Below are positions 10,278-22,293 of a stretch of DNA of 37,459 nt, piece after piece. The translations under genes were made by a program, and so were the position numbers. The notes below the pieces were generated by a model. The model was not told where the DNA came from. It saw only the letters and a program-made list of their open reading frames with translations, and ran no database searches. Position 1 is the first letter of the stretch. Each line of letters starts with the position of its first letter. Source of the DNA: Oppiella nova (lineage: Eukaryota > Arthropoda > Arachnida > Sarcoptiformes > Oppiidae); assembly GCA_905397405.1 (NCBI GenBank), contig CAJPVJ010000050.1, positions 11,730 to 49,188 on the forward strand. The letters are read 5' to 3'.

Positions 10278-10775
10278 ATGGCGTCGACGGAGAAGGAGGA
10301 CGAGGAGCTGACGATCCCTCGGGCGGCCATGAATAAGCTCATCAAAGAACTCCTGCCAGACATCCGGGTGGCCAACGACTCCCGCGAGCTCATCCTCCAG
10401 TGCTGCTCCGAATTCATTCACTGCATTACCACCGAAGCCAACACTATCTGCGAGTCGCAGCAGAAGAAGACCATGTCTGCGGAGCACGTGTTGAACGCTT
10501 TGGACAAACTCGGGTTCAGTCAATACAAATCAGAGGCACAATCGGTGGTCAATGACTGCAAACGCAAGCGAAGGCGTCAGAGCACACGACTCGAGCACTT
10601 GGGTATCCCCGAAGAGGAGCTCCTGAAGCAACAACAGGCGCTGTTCGCCAAAGCACGCGAAGAACAGGCACTCATTGAACAACAGGAATGGATTCAAATG
10701 CAAAACGCAGCCATCGCTCAGCAAAAGCAGTTCAGCACTTCCGCCAACGCGTCCAACGAGGACGACGAGTACTGA
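10278..10775 (+). CDS. DR1: Negative cofactor 2 subunit beta (Down-regulator of transcription 1)
   Basis: A single exon of 165 residues. It starts MASTEKEDEELTIPRAAMNK and continues LPDIRVANDSRELILQCCSEF, EANTICESQQKKTMSAEHV and LDKLGFSQY. This is the histone-fold domain that pairs with NC2-alpha (DRAP1); the dimer binds TBP on DNA and blocks TFIIA and TFIIB. After the fold come LGIPEEELLKQQQALFAKAR and a Gln/Ala-rich region with an acidic NEDDEY tail, as in animal relatives. The ATG at 10278 matches the family start; the frame extends 21 bp upstream without another ATG. The ANKRD50-like gene follows 140 bp after the stop on the same strand. Confidence 0.95.
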   Translation: MASTEKEDEELTIPRAAMNKLIKELLPDIRVANDSRELILQCCSEFIHCITTEANTICESQQKKTMSAEHVLNALDKLGFSQYKSEAQSVVNDCKRKRRRQSTRLEHLGIPEEELLKQQQALFAKAREEQALIEQQEWIQMQNAAIAQQKQFSTSANASNEDDEY

Positions 10776-10915
10776 TGCGCTGATTGTGGTGTTGTTTTGA
10801 TCCCTTTTTGTGACTATTTCTCGACGACTTGATTGACAATTGATTTGTTCAGTGATTATATACTTTTTGAATACTTTTAAAACAATTTGTGAATTAATAC
10901 AAACGTTTTGTGACA

Positions 10916-13906
10916 ATGAGTGAGAGTGTGTCTCACGATGGCAGTGATGAGGCCTTCGTGGGTCGTGAGTGGGTTTTGGCCAAAATTGAGCGGACAATAG
11001 ACACGAGGACTCCGATGAATGTGAGCAGTGGTGTGACGGCTGTGTTCGGGTGCGCCGGAAGTGGCAAAACATTTCTCTTCAGACAGTTGATTGAAATGAA
11101 GAAATTTAAAGATTATTTATTGGCGTTCTTTGAATGCCATGAAAATGATGACATAAACCAATTCATGGACTCAATGGAGTCCCAAATCAAAGACAAACTT
11201 CATTTGGGGAACAATTTAAACAATAATTGCGACGATAATGACGCCAACGATGTGGTGACCAGCGATGACTTGTTCCGCAAAAGCATTCTCTTTCCGTTAC
11301 TCGAAGTGAAGAATAAGGAGAGGGAAGAGTTCAGACATATTATTGTCATCGACTCGATTGACACAAACGCCGATATCTGTCAGTTGATCGCAGATCACAT
11401 GCATTTGATGCCCAAATGGATTCATCTAATAGTGAGCGCTCGACCCAAACGCCGCAAAGGGTTCACCAAAATGTTCAGCGGTTCCCGAAAGATAGTGATC
11501 GACGACATGAGAAAATTGAATGTCATTAACGACATGAAGACGTTTATAATGCAACGAATTCGGCGAATAAATTGTCGTCCGTTGGGAACCACTGGTCGCA
11601 AAGCTCTCAACCAAATCGGCATCAAAAGCAACGGCTGTTTCCTTTACGTCAAACTCATATTAGACTGCTTTGAGCGACAAGTCATGAGAACCAGTGAAGT
11701 GGACTCCATTGGCGCCACTCTGAATGGTCTCTATTTGTTCCTTTGCTCCAAACTCTTCGACACTAATCCACAGTTTGAACTTCACTACAAGTCTATTATA
11801 TCGCTAATCATTGCATCGACTGACTCGCAGATTAGCAGAGAGTCACTGGAAAAGTGTCTTAATTGGGACATTGAGTTCTTGGACTCGAGAGTAGAAGAGT
11901 TGTCTCTCTATTCTATAGTAGAGTTAAGATGTGATAATAGGATAACATTAACGCATACGAGTCTTATTGAATGGATCAGTGATGTAAAGCACTGTACGAA
12001 TCGGTTTTTATGCGACCAATCTTTCGGGCATATAATCCATGCGCTCTGTAATAGTCTTCCCAACATAACTGAGCATCACTTCCATGTGTTGAACTCATGT
12101 ATCACCGATTACTCTGTATATCACTACGCGCTGTGGCTATTGCTTGCCGTGGACTCGTCAGTCAATGTCCAAACTTTATCTCAATTGCTCGAAGACTCGC
12201 CAATCATTGACTTCATACAGAAGTGTAGGAAATATGTGGACGAAAGTCAATGTATGTCTCAATCGCCTTCTAATTGCAATTCAAGTTGTGGTAAATTAAA
12301 CACAAATGATAGCAATGATGAAGAGAAACAGAAACTGTACTCAAATGAATTCGATTTAATATACGGAAGTCCTCCGAGTGATAATGAATACGAAGAGCTG
12401 ATGAGCCAATTCTCAAGAGCTCTTCTCAATTGTGATGTTCCGACGGTTCGGGATATTCTGACCAACGATTCGACAGATATGTTGAATCAATACATTATTA
12501 AACAAAAGACTCCACTATTTTGGGCCGTAAAGAGTGGCAACATTTCAATCGTTGAACTTCTCATTGAATTTGAAGCCGACGTCAATTGTGTTTGTGATAT
12601 AGAGAGCGGTTTAACGCCTCTAATGGTCGCCGTCTCTTCCAATTCAGTGGAAATGTGTGAACTCTTGTTGGACAACGACGCCGATGTCGACGCCTGCGAT
12701 ACGCTGTCTCGACCGCCATTAGTTCACGCGATACTCGACCACTCGTCGCCTCAAATCATAGAGTTGTTGCTGTTCTGGGGCGCCCACACCGACTACATCG
12801 ACGCCAACGGCTCATCACTGCTCTGTTTGGCCTCTAATGAGGCCAATGGTTGCGTCGAAAGCGTTCGTCTCCTGCTATCCGTCGGTTGCGATGAACTCCA
12901 CAAAGACAACAACGGGAGGACTGCCTTACATATGGCCGCAGCCGTCGGCAATACAGACATTTTGGAGGCATTGCTCGACATCGGAGGCGAGACATTGCTG
13001 TTGTCCAGAGATAACGACGGAAAGCTCGCTCTACACGACTGCGCGATCGGCGGTTATGTAGACGCGGCCCGACTGCTCGTTAGCGACCAATCGGTAAATG
13101 TGTTGTCACACGACGGCAAGTCTGCGCTCAGACTGTCGGCACTCAACTTATACTTAGATTTAATGACTTTATTGGTTGAGAACAATGCGGACATCAATTA
13201 TGTTGACGCCGATGGAAGGACTACTGTATACTGTGTTGCGAGCAGTGCTGCCAATGATCTCAAAGTCGTCAATACTTTACAACATTTGGTGAAATTGGGA
13301 GCAGATCTCGAAATGAAAGATCTTGAGGGTCGCAGCCCTCTGCACGTGTCCGCCTGGCAGGGCATCACTCATGTCGTTAAGACACTCATCGATTGCGGCG
13401 CCGACATCAATGCAGTCGATAACGAAGGCCGCACCGCACTGCATATGTGTGCCTGGAATGGACACTTGGAAGTGGTCCGTCTCATGATAGAGGCCGGCGC
13501 TGACCTCAATCACGTGTCGACCACACAGGGCGCCACCCCTTTGCTCATAGCTGCACAACAGGCACACATCGAGACGTGTTCTCTTCTGCTAAACGCCGGG
13601 TCCGATGCCTCGCATATAGACTTCTACGGCCGCAATGCCAGAGATGTGGCCAACAATTGCGGAAATCGGGATATCGTTATACTATTGGAGTCGCATATGA
13701 AGAGGACAGAGGATCAGTGCCCAACCCTCTCGAGTCATGCGTCCACTGCGGAGACGGCCGCCATCGGTGACATCGAAGCCCTGGTCGACAGCTCGCAGTC
13801 GCTGGTGAAGGGTTCACGCGATAGTAGTGTTCACAACAAAAGCCAAAACTCACGCAAACACAAGAAAGTGCTGTCAATCAGCAAATTGACAAAACTGTTG
13901 CACTAA
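10916..13906 (+). CDS. ANKRD50-like protein: P-loop NTPase domain plus ankyrin repeats
   Basis: A single intronless exon of 996 codons. After a short N-terminus comes FVGREWVLAKIE (residues about 14-25) and a Walker A loop GCAGSGKT (45-52). A Walker B-like IIVIDSID lies near 142-149, in a NACHT/TANC-type NTPase domain that runs to about residue 400. A low-complexity linker follows, then about 12 ankyrin repeats (about 530-925), including GRTALHMAAAVGNTDILEAL and GRSPLHVSAWQG. The C-terminal tail is basic (RKHKKVLSISKLTK). The combination matches ANKRD50, an endosomal recycling scaffold, better than TANC proteins, because no TPR repeats follow the ankyrins. The assignment within this family is by pattern only. 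The protein is shorter at the N-terminus than vertebrate ANKRD50. The absence of introns contrasts with its neighbours. Confidence 0.8.
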   Translation: MSESVSHDGSDEAFVGREWVLAKIERTIDTRTPMNVSSGVTAVFGCAGSGKTFLFRQLIEMKKFKDYLLAFFECHENDDINQFMDSMESQIKDKLHLGNNLNNNCDDNDANDVVTSDDLFRKSILFPLLEVKNKEREEFRHIIVIDSIDTNADICQLIADHMHLMPKWIHLIVSARPKRRKGFTKMFSGSRKIVIDDMRKLNVINDMKTFIMQRIRRINCRPLGTTGRKALNQIGIKSNGCFLYVKLILDCFERQVMRTSEVDSIGATLNGLYLFLCSKLFDTNPQFELHYKSIISLIIASTDSQISRESLEKCLNWDIEFLDSRVEELSLYSIVELRCDNRITLTHTSLIEWISDVKHCTNRFLCDQSFGHIIHALCNSLPNITEHHFHVLNSCITDYSVYHYALWLLLAVDSSVNVQTLSQLLEDSPIIDFIQKCRKYVDESQCMSQSPSNCNSSCGKLNTNDSNDEEKQKLYSNEFDLIYGSPPSDNEYEELMSQFSRALLNCDVPTVRDILTNDSTDMLNQYIIKQKTPLFWAVKSGNISIVELLIEFEADVNCVCDIESGLTPLMVAVSSNSVEMCELLLDNDADVDACDTLSRPPLVHAILDHSSPQIIELLLFWGAHTDYIDANGSSLLCLASNEANGCVESVRLLLSVGCDELHKDNNGRTALHMAAAVGNTDILEALLDIGGETLLLSRDNDGKLALHDCAIGGYVDAARLLVSDQSVNVLSHDGKSALRLSALNLYLDLMTLLVENNADINYVDADGRTTVYCVASSAANDLKVVNTLQHLVKLGADLEMKDLEGRSPLHVSAWQGITHVVKTLIDCGADINAVDNEGRTALHMCAWNGHLEVVRLMIEAGADLNHVSTTQGATPLLIAAQQAHIETCSLLLNAGSDASHIDFYGRNARDVANNCGNRDIVILLESHMKRTEDQCPTLSSHASTAETAAIGDIEALVDSSQSLVKGSRDSSVHNKSQNSRKHKKVLSISKLTKLLH

Positions 13907-14731
13907 ATCATGTTTTACTTAATTATCACAACTCTTCTGATGACGATTTGTTGCAAACCCCTACTCATACAACCGGTAACTCTTCTGTCAATTAATCATT
14001 TCTATTCTGTATTAAAGTGTTATTTAAACAAACAATAATTGATTTAAATTTAAACGTTATTTAGAAATGATAACAATTATATGATGTGTAGTTGAATACA
14101 CGGCATATTAGTTGAAATGTCAAATAAATCTAATATTTTGGATAATTTTGTGTTTAACGCAAGACTTAATTCATGCGATTCTGGTTTTGTGTTCACAATC
14201 AAAGTTGTCATAATTTACGAGTTTTCACAGATTATAACTAATAAAACTAAAAGTTATACTTATTATAATATTCATTTATTACTATTTAATTAAAGTTTTA
14301 TAACAATTTTGTTTAATTCAATTAAATCGTTGTTTTTAATCGACGAATGGAGACAATGGTTGGGTAAGTAGACTAAGTTCTGGTCACTGATCACTAAATA
14401 TGAAGACTGGTTCCCGTGTTCAACCAAATTGTGTCTAATAATAAAATAATAGTAAGACTGGTTCCGCCACTTAATGCCGGTAACCGTAATATGCAGTTCA
14501 CTGAATGATTCAATGATAGGCAACACTACAGTAACACTAATGCAATGCATTCACACATTTCATAATCGATGCTTTTGTTTACACTTTTGCTCACAATTTG
14601 CATCCAATGTGTGACTTGTAATCAAAGTGTAATCATTAAACAGAGTGTCAGTTGTGATCACTGAACTGTTCCTCACTTCTTCATTCAGACCATTGGTGTG
14701 TTGTGTAAGACATTCATAGATTGCGAGCAAA
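13907..14731. other. Spacer between the ANKRD50-like gene and STOML2
   Basis: AT-rich, about 825 bp. It should hold the 3' UTR of the ankyrin gene and the STOML2 promoter. A minus-strand open frame at 14290-14550 has no recognisable domain and AT-driven composition. I see no RNA gene. Confidence 0.5.
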
Positions 14732-16024
14732 ATGTTATCGTTTCGGCATTTGTCTCAAACCCTAATGAAACCAAACTCTTTAAATAAGTTGAGATTTTTG
14801 ACAAACGATTTGCATCTAAACCACACAATTGTCCGCTTAAGACATTCCGCACGTATGAACACATGTGTGGTGTTTGTTCCCCAACAGGAGTCTTGGATTA
14901 TCGAAAGGATGGGCAAATTCAACAAAATATTAGGTATGGATCGCAAGCACGTATCTACTCTTCTGCAGATGTACCACAAACTCAACATTTAATTGATTTT
15001 ATTGATTAGATCCCGGGTTTAATATCCTCATACCTATTATCGATCAGATTAGTTATGTTCAGAGTCTCAAAGAGTTAGCCATAGATATTCCTCAACAGTC
15101 GGCCGTAACGGCAGATAACGTAACGCTTAACATCGATGGCGTGCTATATCTCCGAGTGGTGGACCCGTACGCCGCCTCCTATGGCGTCGAAGACCCCGAG
15201 TTCGCGATCACCCAATTGGCTCAGACGACGATGCGATCGGAAATCGGAAAAATCACTTTGGATTCAGTGTTCAAAGAGAGAGTATCACTGAATATAGGGA
15301 TCGTTGAGTCGATTAATGCGGCGAGTAAGACATGGGGTCTGATGTGTTTGCGGTATGAGATCCGAGACATATCTTTACCCAATCGTGTCCAGGAAGCCAT
15401 GCAAATGCAGGTCGAGGCCGAACGCAAGAAGAGGGCCGCAGTTCTCGAGTCTGAGGGCCGCAGAGAGGCCGACATCAACGTCGCCGAAGGCATGAAGAGG
15501 GCCCGCATCCTGGCCTCAGAGGCCATGAAAATGGAACAAATCAATAACGCCGAGGGTTTGTCTCATTTGATTGTCTCTATTCCTTAAGATTCTGACGAAT
15601 GCTTTGAATGGTAACCATAGGTGAGGCCAAAGCCATTATAGCTCGGGCTGAGGCGAAGGCCAAAGGGATCCAAATGGTGGGAGAAATGCTGAAAAGCAAT
15701 TCCGGCGAAAACGCGGCCGCACTCAATGTGGCCGAACAGTACGTCAAAGCCTTCAGTCATTTGGCCAAAACCAATAACACTATCATTCTGTCCAACGACG
15801 CCTCAGATGTCGCCAAAATGACAACTCAGGTATCAAATCATTTGCCGCTTATTCAGTATACAATTTATTAACACAATTCACTATCACTTCTGAAGGCATT
15901 ACAAGTGTTTCGAACACTTAAGACGCCAGAGAATGAGATAATCGGTGACAATGTTTCTGAAACTAATAGAAACCCTAAGAATCCCATCGAGTATTACAGC
16001 GATTATGAAGCAAACAGAAAATAA
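14732..16024 (+). CDS. STOML2: Stomatin-like protein 2, mitochondrial
   Basis: Exons are 14732-14933, 15010-15555, 15621-15829 and 15896-16024, with introns of 76, 65 and 66 nt, giving 361 residues (relatives about 356). The first 40 residues are basic and free of acids apart from one Asp, as in a mitochondrial targeting peptide. The SPFH/band-7 domain follows: NTCVVFVPQQESWIIERMGK, DPGFNILIPIID, AVTADNVTLNIDGVLYLRV, ITQLAQTTMRSEIGKITLD and RYEIRDISLP. Then comes the coiled-coil segment rich in Ala, Glu and Arg (AERKKRAAVLESEGRREADI, EAKAIIARAEAKAKGIQ). STOML2 scaffolds cardiolipin-rich inner-membrane domains with prohibitins and proteases. It converges on the SIKE-like gene, whose stop is about 150 bp away. 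An AATAAA lies near 16045. Confidence 0.95.
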
Positions 16025-16171
16025 AATCATTTACGGATTAAATTGAATAAAACTTTTAGTAAACAAATTAATTATAAATATATTTATTTAATTTCTTATA
16101 ATTATTATAAAACAATTAAAATCAAAAGAAAGACTTATATATACTGTATAGACATTGAATGGCTAATGGAT

Positions 16172-16833
16172 TCAGTTTTCATCATTGGTTGCGTGATTAT
16201 GTAGAGAACCGTGAGTTTTGCTGATTTGAAGCAACTCTCGGAGGGCTTTGTTCTCGACTCTCAATCGGGCGATCAGTTCCTGTTCTTTGAAAGCATTTGT
16301 TTCATCCGTTAGTATCGATTGGTTCATAACTGATGCCATTTCTGCGATTTTATTCTTCAGTTTCATTATCACTTCATTGGAGTCATTGCTTTGACTGTTG
16401 AGACACTCGGTCTCCACTCTCTCGAGTTTAATCAATTGGTTGGTCTGAAGTCTGTATTTACTCATAATTAGTTCCAACACCGACTGATAGTCCTCGAGAG
16501 CGCACTTCAGCTCCCGGTTCTCGACCTCCAGTTTCCGCAATTGCTTGCTTTCCCTCTGAATCGTTATAATTATGGCATTTCTTTGGCTAGAAGTCGATCG
16601 CGAACTCATTGCCTGAACTTCTTCGTGATACTGATCCCCGAAGAATACAGTTAGACATACCGTTAGATCAGCGCAGCATTCGTTCATCAAATTCATACCT
16701 CTTTCATGGCTTCGACTGATTTGTTAAGCGTCTGACTCCTGGCCATCAGGTGATCAGTCTTTGTGTCATAATCTTTGAGTTTTGTCACCAATTTCTTGGC
16801 GTCCAGTAACAGCTGATTAACACTGACTGCCAT
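16172..16833 (-). CDS. SIKE/FGFR1OP2-family coiled-coil protein
   Basis: Two exons, 16833-16699 and 16630-16172, separated by a 68-nt intron (GTATGA...CAG), give 197 residues. The start MAVSVNQLLLDAKKLVTKLK and NKSVEAMKEYHEEVQ match the N-terminal family segment. The core IQRESKQLRKLEVENRELKC, LEDYQSVLELIMSKYR and MKLKNKIAEMASVM is almost all coiled coil, and RVENKALRELLQIS is the conserved C-terminal block. Family members (SIKE1, FGFR1OP2) belong to STRIPAK phosphatase-kinase complexes through SLMAP and striatin. The central region between SKYR and IMKLK is shorter than in vertebrates. Its start is divergent from the ATP synthase alpha gene. Confidence 0.88.
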
Positions 16834-17355
16834 CACATCTCGTCTCTGATAAACCTGTCATCAAATGAATTCACACATCAATTGGTGGCCAATCAGTGGC
16901 AGACAATGGATGCAAACCTAGTGTGCGATGACCACAGATGAGCGCAAATGACTGCAAAGTGGATCAGTTGGGACCTGTCATCACATGGGATGTGTTGTGG
17001 TGTGAATGCAGTTCACAATGAACTGATGAGTCGATTGTTTCAATGAATCAATGGTTTTGTGAATCGCTTTTCCATACAAACCATCGAAATATAAATAACG
17101 AGACATTAAAAGGACTGACGACTAGAGCGCAGACTCAGTGCGTGTCGTGAAAGCAGACCTCAAACAGGGCTAACATTTGATTCATTTTATACCCCATTTA
17201 GCGGTCAGTATTTCACACCCTTTCCCCTCATTTGCATCTCATTTGCCACTCATTTCGCACACCATTTGCGGACTGAATGCCAATCACACGAATCGGGACT
17301 CAAATCGATTGATAACTAATTGATATAACCTTTGATTGATTAGAAGGACAACAAA
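16834..17355. promoter_or_regulatory. Divergent promoter region, SIKE-like gene and ATP synthase alpha
   Basis: This 522-bp spacer separates start codons facing apart. No TATA box stands out. The last 200 bp before the ATP synthase start are C- and T-rich on the plus strand (TTTCACACCCTTTCCCCTC and CATTTG repeats), fitting a 5' UTR of a housekeeping gene. Confidence 0.4.
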
Positions 17356-19369
<2,014 letters not shown>

Positions 19370-19533
19370 TGGCCAATGAGATGATTATAATTATTGTAAT
19401 TTAATTGAAATCTAGTTCTAAATTATAGTTTTACTGCAATTTATCTCATCAATAATTGCAATAATAAATTCAACACTTGATTCAAACATGTTTTACATTT
19501 GGTAGCGATTAATAAATTTTAATTTGTAATCAA

Positions 19534-20994
19534 TTAAAGAAAATATTGTTTCAAACAATCGGGTATTTCTATGTCGGCTTCGGTGGTCTGGTTTTGTTCG
19601 ATAATTGCTGTAATGATTGGCAACAAATGTATGGAAGCGTTGATGAGGTGACTGTCGGGAGCGCCCAAACGAATGCTCACGTAATCCTTATAATGAGTGA
19701 TTTGTGATGCGGTTATCCATTGGTTCTGCGATTGGAGCCAAACCTCGATATCGATGCCCGAGAATTGACTCCTTTCTAACTGATGGACACTCGACCGGAT
19801 TGCACGACATTTGAGGTCTAATTGCGTGAAACACTTCCACAACAATTCGTATAAACTATTCATCTGATTGTTAGACAAATGCATGTCATCTTTGGTGATC
19901 ACCACTGCATTCAGTGAATTATTTTGACTCAAGTTTTGCTCAAATTGCTGTCCAATTGATAAGAGCTTAATATCACCGGAAGTCCAGTTGAATATTCTTT
20001 TGCTAATTACGGCACAAATGGACTCAAACGAGGAATTGCCCACAAAATGCAAACTCTGATTCACCTCATCATTAAGCGATTGGTTGTGTTTGGCTTTCAC
20101 CTGAAGTTGATCTGATTTATAGTCATATAAGTCGTGATAATTAGTCGACTCGACGACCGCTGTCTTCACGAAATCAATACCAGAAATATCGACGAAATTC
20201 TTTTGGCGTAGATTTTGGCCAAAAAACTCGACCAAAGAGTGGTTCAATTGAGCGCTGATTCCCATTAAATAACAAGATTTGGGACCAACTATTGATTTGA
20301 AGAGACATTTGTTAATATAAGACAATTGAATGTAATTTAAATGTTTGTATAATTGTCTGCATTTGTCTTTGGGCTCGAAATGGGAGATCACATGAATCTC
20401 TTGCGGCACATCATCTCTGATATCATTGGGAATATTGAGCACAAACTTTATGACCACTTCCTCTAAATCATAGACCCTTTCATTCAGTTCTCTGATCTCA
20501 TCACTCATTTGTCTGTACTCTTGGTTTAACTCTTCGCTGATCTCTTGATTCTTGCGTTTCTTTGACTGAATTTTATTCATTAATTTGTATTTAATGTCAA
20601 CTTTTGGCTCCAAAGTTGTCTTCAATTCAATCAATTGCTTCAATTGGACGGCCATTTGGTTGAGATCAGAGTCGAGGCTAAGACTTCTGATCGCATGGAT
20701 GCGTTGAATGTCTTGAATTGAATCCATGGTCTTATGAAGGAAGTTGAGGTCATATTTAGGTTGCAATACATTGTATACAATGTTTGCAAAACGAGGGCTA
20801 ATATAGAGATACGAATAAATCCTTTCTCTTAAATCCGATTCACAGGCATTAGCCGTGCGTTCAGTTGTGTCCACACATCTCACCAGTTGTCCACTTCTTC
20901 TCAGTATGTCTTTCAGATGGATATGTCGTCTGCAGAGCAATGAATACATCACTTGCGGACACTTCTGGATCACTTCAGTTGTCCATTCATTCAT
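19534..20994 (-). CDS. Seryl-tRNA synthetase-like protein without catalytic motifs (SLIMP type)
   Basis: One exon of 486 residues. The N-terminal third has the long coiled-coil arm of a SerRS (DSIQDIQRIHAIRSLSLDSD to VKFVLNIPNDI), which in true enzymes holds the tRNA. The C-terminal half follows the class II fold: SIGQQFEQN, DLKCRAIRSSVHQLERSQFS, DIEVWLQSQNQWITASQITH, DYVSIRLGA and, at the end, IPDCLKQYF in place of VPxxLxPYM. The motif 2 arginines and the usual SNCTDFQARR-type motif 3 are missing, so aminoacylation is unlikely. This matches SLIMP, the mitochondrial SerRS paralogue of arthropods that associates with mitochondrial SerRS and LON protease. The Met at position 16 is an alternative start. 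The protein is assigned by pattern; a divergent mitochondrial SerRS is the alternative. Confidence 0.75.
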   Translation of the reverse strand: MNEWTTEVIQKCPQVMYSLLCRRHIHLKDILRRSGQLVRCVDTTERTANACESDLRERIYSYLYISPRFANIVYNVLQPKYDLNFLHKTMDSIQDIQRIHAIRSLSLDSDLNQMAVQLKQLIELKTTLEPKVDIKYKLMNKIQSKKRKNQEISEELNQEYRQMSDEIRELNERVYDLEEVVIKFVLNIPNDIRDDVPQEIHVISHFEPKDKCRQLYKHLNYIQLSYINKCLFKSIVGPKSCYLMGISAQLNHSLVEFFGQNLRQKNFVDISGIDFVKTAVVESTNYHDLYDYKSDQLQVKAKHNQSLNDEVNQSLHFVGNSSFESICAVISKRIFNWTSGDIKLLSIGQQFEQNLSQNNSLNAVVITKDDMHLSNNQMNSLYELLWKCFTQLDLKCRAIRSSVHQLERSQFSGIDIEVWLQSQNQWITASQITHYKDYVSIRLGAPDSHLINASIHLLPIITAIIEQNQTTEADIEIPDCLKQYFL

Positions 20995-21609
20995 TCAATG
21001 AATTGACATATGATTTGTAAAAATACACAAACTTTTCATTGAATAGTTTGCAGACATGAGACATGTGTAGCATTTGTATTGACATCTATAGTCCGGAATA
21101 ACTTATATTTTATGGCTTTTTCTAATTAACTTTAATTCTTTGAAATATGACTATTATTTGAGGAATTTTTCGCATTAAGTTTGAGAATCTACTAAATAAA
21201 GCAAAATGTCATTAATTTTAAGGACATACTCTACTCAAATTGATATCTGTCTTAAAAAAGTTCATTAAATGAACATTAAATTACATAAATATAATATTTA
21301 ATTCACTAAAACATAACTCATTCTTCATATAAATGTCTTTATTTATAAGTTTAGCGACAATTTAATTATTTGCCCAAAAAATAAACCTTAATTTTGAAAG
21401 AACCATATTTTTACGATAACTTTATTAAATTAGTCAAACTTTTTCTCTTTGCTTCATTCATTCATTCATTTGTTTTTCATTTGTTTACTTTTTCATAGTC
21501 CCAGACATGAATCAATTCGTTGATAACTCTATACAAAGTAGACTCGAAGTCTACAATAACTATCAATTAATGACTGATTTCCTAATTATTTAAAATTAAT
21601 GTTAATTTG
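20995..21609. other. Spacer upstream of the SLIMP-like gene; start of AT-rich domain
   Basis: This contains the SLIMP-like promoter (minus strand) and then AT-rich DNA with a short CATT repeat near 21455-21480. No gene is visible. From here rightward GC content falls and coding density collapses. Confidence 0.4.
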
Positions 21610-22080
21610 CAGTCAATTTGTGCGTACGAAATCAATGGGTGCTCTCAAACATATCATTGAATGCATGATTTGGTGCTACTGTTATAACTGGTCTTTCGTT
21701 ACTGTAAAGTCTATAACAAACAGAACATAGCATTAGAGGAGAGATGTGATCAGGAATGGTGTGGTAGAGCTGAGTCAGCTAATGACTACAGACTAACTGA
21801 GCTGACTCAGACTGGGAGATCGGTGTCCCTGGCGTTGCCTCTCTCTATCCCGTTGATAGGAAGGGCACTGTAGAGCACTGTAAGGCATTAGATGGTGGAG
21901 TGGCGTCGCCCAACACACACATGGAAGCGAGTGATAGCATCGTTGTATGGGTTAGTCTCATGGCAAACATCCCGGAGTCTGTGCTCTACTAATGCTGTAC
22001 TGAAGGTATGCTAAGAAGCGATGCTATTCTTTGCCACAGATATCACATCACATCTCATAATCCGATGCTTTCACTCTCTC
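21610..22080. promoter_or_regulatory. GC-richer island upstream of the dpr-like gene
   Basis: About 470 bp of markedly higher GC stands out from the surrounding AT-rich DNA and ends about 210 bp before the proposed dpr-like start codon. It contains an 11-bp inverted repeat with AP-1-like cores (21770-21810) but no supported open frame. A promoter, 5' UTR or enhancer for the dpr-like gene is the simplest reading; a noncoding RNA is possible. Confidence 0.35.
21770..21810. repeat. Inverted repeat, 11-bp arms, 19-nt loop
   Basis: CTGAGTCAGCT at 21770-21780 is the exact reverse complement of AGCTGACTCAG at 21800-21810. Each arm contains a TGAGTCA or TGACTCA heptamer, the consensus for AP-1/bZIP factors. 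Confidence 0.6.
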
Positions 22081-22293
22081 TTGTGTTGTGTTTAATGTGT
22101 TTATAAATATTGAAGTGAATATGTTTTCACACAATTTCATTATAAGTGTATTCAATATTTAATTCACTTTTCCAAATCGATGCAAATGTGAAACAAATAA
22201 GTTTTCTCATTGTTAGTGATCAATATTCCAACAAAAAACTTAATACTTTTGTGGCCAATGTTTTAATAATGAATAACTATTTTGTAAACTATT

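Noticed and set aside
14290-14550. 86-codon minus-strand open frame
   Set aside because: No domain, AT-driven composition, lies in an intergenic spacer.
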